This document shows, in pieces, positions 6,065 to 7,220 of a stretch of 7,220 bases of DNA (positions are counted from its first letter, which is position 1; every line of letters begins with the position of its first letter). This DNA is from SMAG-U1939 sp035763125 (GTDB lineage: Bacteria; Chloroflexota; Ktedonobacteria; Ktedonobacterales; JADMIN01). The stretch is taken from NCBI GenBank assembly GCA_035763125.1, contig DASUBU010000015.1:1-7220 (forward strand). Reading direction: 5' to 3'. The notes beneath the pieces were generated by a model. That model was given only the letters and a program-made list of their open reading frames with translations, was not told where the DNA came from and searched no databases. The translations under genes were made by a program, and so were the position numbers.

Positions 6065-6213
6065 GTATCCACGAGGAGGATACCGCAGCAGCCGGTGAGG
6101 GAACCAATCCGGACGCGGCGGCGTCGGCATTGCTGGCGTGCCGATGGTGATCCGGTTCACGCTACCCGTTCATGAGACCGTTCACGACGCACGAGCGACA
6201 GGAAGGGCGGCAC

Positions 6214-6996
6214 ATGATGGCAGCTTCACAGCCAGAGCACGAGCACGAGCACGAGGCATCCGGCACCTCTGGCACCGCGCCTCCTCAGCCCGCAGGACCC
6301 GCAGGACCCGCAGGACCCGTGCACGAACACGAGCCGCCGGCACAGCGTGGCCGCCTGCGGGGCCACCTGAGCAGGTGGATGATGGCGGCAGCGATGACGG
6401 TGGTCGTGGCCGCGCTGGCGGCGCTGCTGCTGGGACGCGCGGGGCTCTCAGGAGCCGGCGGGGTGGGAGGGGCGGCCACCTCCTGGCACACCTATCACGA
6501 CCCCTTCGGCTTGTTTACCCTGCGGGTGCCGCCGGGCTGGACGGCACAGGCCACACCGACCACCGGATCGTTCGGCGACCGTAGCGGCGGCGTGACCGAG
6601 CGCATGGACCAGGTCGGCTTCAATAATCCCGCCCAGGGGACCGGCCCAGGCAGCGCATTCGTGTCGGTGTTTGCGATCCCCCTCCAGACCGCCGTGGCGC
6701 ACCAGACCTTCTGTCGAGACCTCAACACCCCCCTTCAACCCTTCTCGCCCTTGACGTTGCGCAGTATGGTGCCCAGTGGCCACCAGCTCTTCACGACGGA
6801 GACGGCCTCCTTTCAGGTGGATGTAGGCATTCCCGGGGTCGTCATGCCAGAGCAAGTCGGTGCACCGATGCAATCCGGTGCACCGACGCCCACCCCAACG
6901 CCCCTGCCGGCGGCGTTGGTCGCTGCCGACAAGAGCGCGGTGAACGCGATGCTGGTCTCGTTCCGGCCCACCGACCCCAAGCCGCTCACCTGCTGA
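6214..6996 (+). CDS. Single-pass membrane-anchored protein with His/Glu-rich N-terminus and exported domain
   Basis: The product has 260 residues. The start at ATG 6214 (or the adjacent 6217) is set by AGGAAGGG at 6200-6207, six bases away; an in-frame ATG at 6172 lacks such a site. Residues 1-54 are low-complexity and probably cytoplasmic, with EHEHEHE at 8-14, PAGPAGPAGP at 26-35 and HEHE at 37-40. Basic residues (RGRLRGHLSR) precede one membrane helix at about 55-74, which should act as an uncleaved signal anchor. Outside lies a domain with YHDPFGLFTLRVPPGWTAQ (94-112), the type of D-x-F-x-x-x-P-x-G-W strand seen in small exported domains of Gram-positive and Chloroflexota lipoproteins. 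Next come two 6-residue repeats (QVGAPM/QSGAPT, 214-225) and a PTPTPTPLP linker. Two Cys (167 and the terminal 260) might pair. The function is unknown; the His/Glu runs suggest possible metal contact, which is only inference. Confidence 0.82.
   Translation: MMAASQPEHEHEHEASGTSGTAPPQPAGPAGPAGPVHEHEPPAQRGRLRGHLSRWMMAAAMTVVVAALAALLLGRAGLSGAGGVGGAATSWHTYHDPFGLFTLRVPPGWTAQATPTTGSFGDRSGGVTERMDQVGFNNPAQGTGPGSAFVSVFAIPLQTAVAHQTFCRDLNTPLQPFSPLTLRSMVPSGHQLFTTETASFQVDVGIPGVVMPEQVGAPMQSGAPTPTPTPLPAALVAADKSAVNAMLVSFRPTDPKPLTC
6235..6255 (+). repeat. GAGCAC hexanucleotide tandem repeat
   Basis: Three perfect GAGCAC units (6235-6252) plus a further GAG encode EHEHEHE near the start of the last gene. The 6-bp period keeps the reading frame, so copy number can vary by slippage without breaking the gene. 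Confidence 0.8.
6292..6318 (+). repeat. GCAGGACCC 9-bp tandem repeat, three perfect copies
   Basis: Three identical units at 6292-6300, 6301-6309 and 6310-6318 encode an Ala-Gly-Pro triplet repeat. The identity at third codon positions points to recent slippage or duplication. Confidence 0.85.
6853..6888 (+). repeat. 18-bp tandem duplication with palindromic cores
   Basis: Units at 6853-6870 and 6871-6888 match at 15 of 18 positions and encode QVGAPM and QSGAPT. Each unit contains the palindrome CGGTGCACCG; the first extends to a perfect 12-bp palindrome, TCGGTGCACCGA (6857-6868). The duplication lies in the linker part of the exported domain. Confidence 0.75.
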
Positions 6997-7017
6997 GCTG
7001 GGCTCCGGGACGTCATG

Positions 7018-7050
7018 CCGCAGGCGCCCCAGGCGCCTATCCGGCTGCGG
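7018..7050. terminator. Nested hairpin after the last gene; possible terminator
   Basis: AGGCGCC (7022-7028) and GGCGCCT (7032-7038) form a perfect 7-bp stem with a CCA loop. CCGCAG (7018-7023) and CTGCGG (7045-7050) could form an outer stem that overlaps the inner one by two bases. It starts 22 bases after the stop codon, a normal place for a transcript end, but there is no T-run. The remaining bases to 7220 hold no gene or signal that I can support. Confidence 0.35.
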
Positions 7051-7220
7051 GTTCAGTGTGTCGTCGTCGGCGGATGCATCCTATGCCCGGCGTCAATACC
7101 CCGTCCTGCACGCTACTGCCTCCGGATGGCGCCCCACCGAACCATCGAGTAGAGAGTCATCCTCCAACTGTACGACGCGACCGCGCATGATGCTATGCGG
7201 AGCGGACTGTGGTGGTGCTG

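Noticed and set aside
5935..6070. 3' end of an IS605-type tnpB with its guide RNA
   Set aside because: The layout is only vaguely similar, and no remnant of the TnpB zinc-finger or DRDxNAA region is found upstream.
5844..6107. Minus-strand ORF of 87 codons ending in LPLRRRF
   Set aside because: No ribosome binding site, an irregular composition in its first half, and overlap with the structured element. Only its last 30 residues look protein-like, which is not enough to call a gene.
7100..7220. Possible start of another gene at the right edge
   Set aside because: Only a few dozen codons are open in any frame, and none has a ribosome binding site or a recognisable motif.

Overview
The window is GC-rich bacterial DNA, roughly two thirds G+C. 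The gene style suggests Chloroflexota: strong G/C third-position bias, bacterial class II LysRS and SerRS in series, an AlkZ-like winged-helix protein, and a Pro/Thr-linked membrane-anchored protein. The spacers carry small GC-rich palindromes. The phylum is inferred from this style; no rRNA or other marker is present.

Layout, all genes on the + strand: (1) 3-866, the 3' part of a multi-pass membrane protein cut by the left edge; (2) 867-1218, a non-coding spacer packed with palindromes and ending in the likely lysS promoter; (3) 1219-2694, lysS; (4) a 110-base spacer with a strong C/G-rich hairpin; (5) 2805-4058, a divergent serS; (6) 4059-4335, a spacer with a near-duplicate 15-mer; (7) 4336-5496, an AlkZ-like DNA glycosylase (HTH_42 family) with a Q-A-Q motif; (8) 5497-6213, a poorly coding stretch with an 11-bp inverted repeat, a short piece resembling the end of a PIN-domain toxin, and a structured element; (9) 6214-6996, a single-pass membrane-anchored secreted-domain protein with His/Glu and Gly-Pro-Ala repeats; (10) 6997-7220, no gene seen, only a hairpin.

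Functionally, lysS and serS are translation housekeeping genes that may share transcription. The AlkZ-like gene has its own strong ribosome binding site and looks like an independent DNA repair or genotoxin resistance gene. The terminal membrane-anchored protein has no recognisable partner here. I see no CRISPR array, tRNA, rRNA, intact mobile element or T-box leader, and no convincing undescribed multi-gene system. The points most worth a second look are the altered motif 2 loop and other non-consensus positions in SerRS, the AlkZ-like protein, the decayed region 5497-6213, and the palindrome arrays in the spacers.
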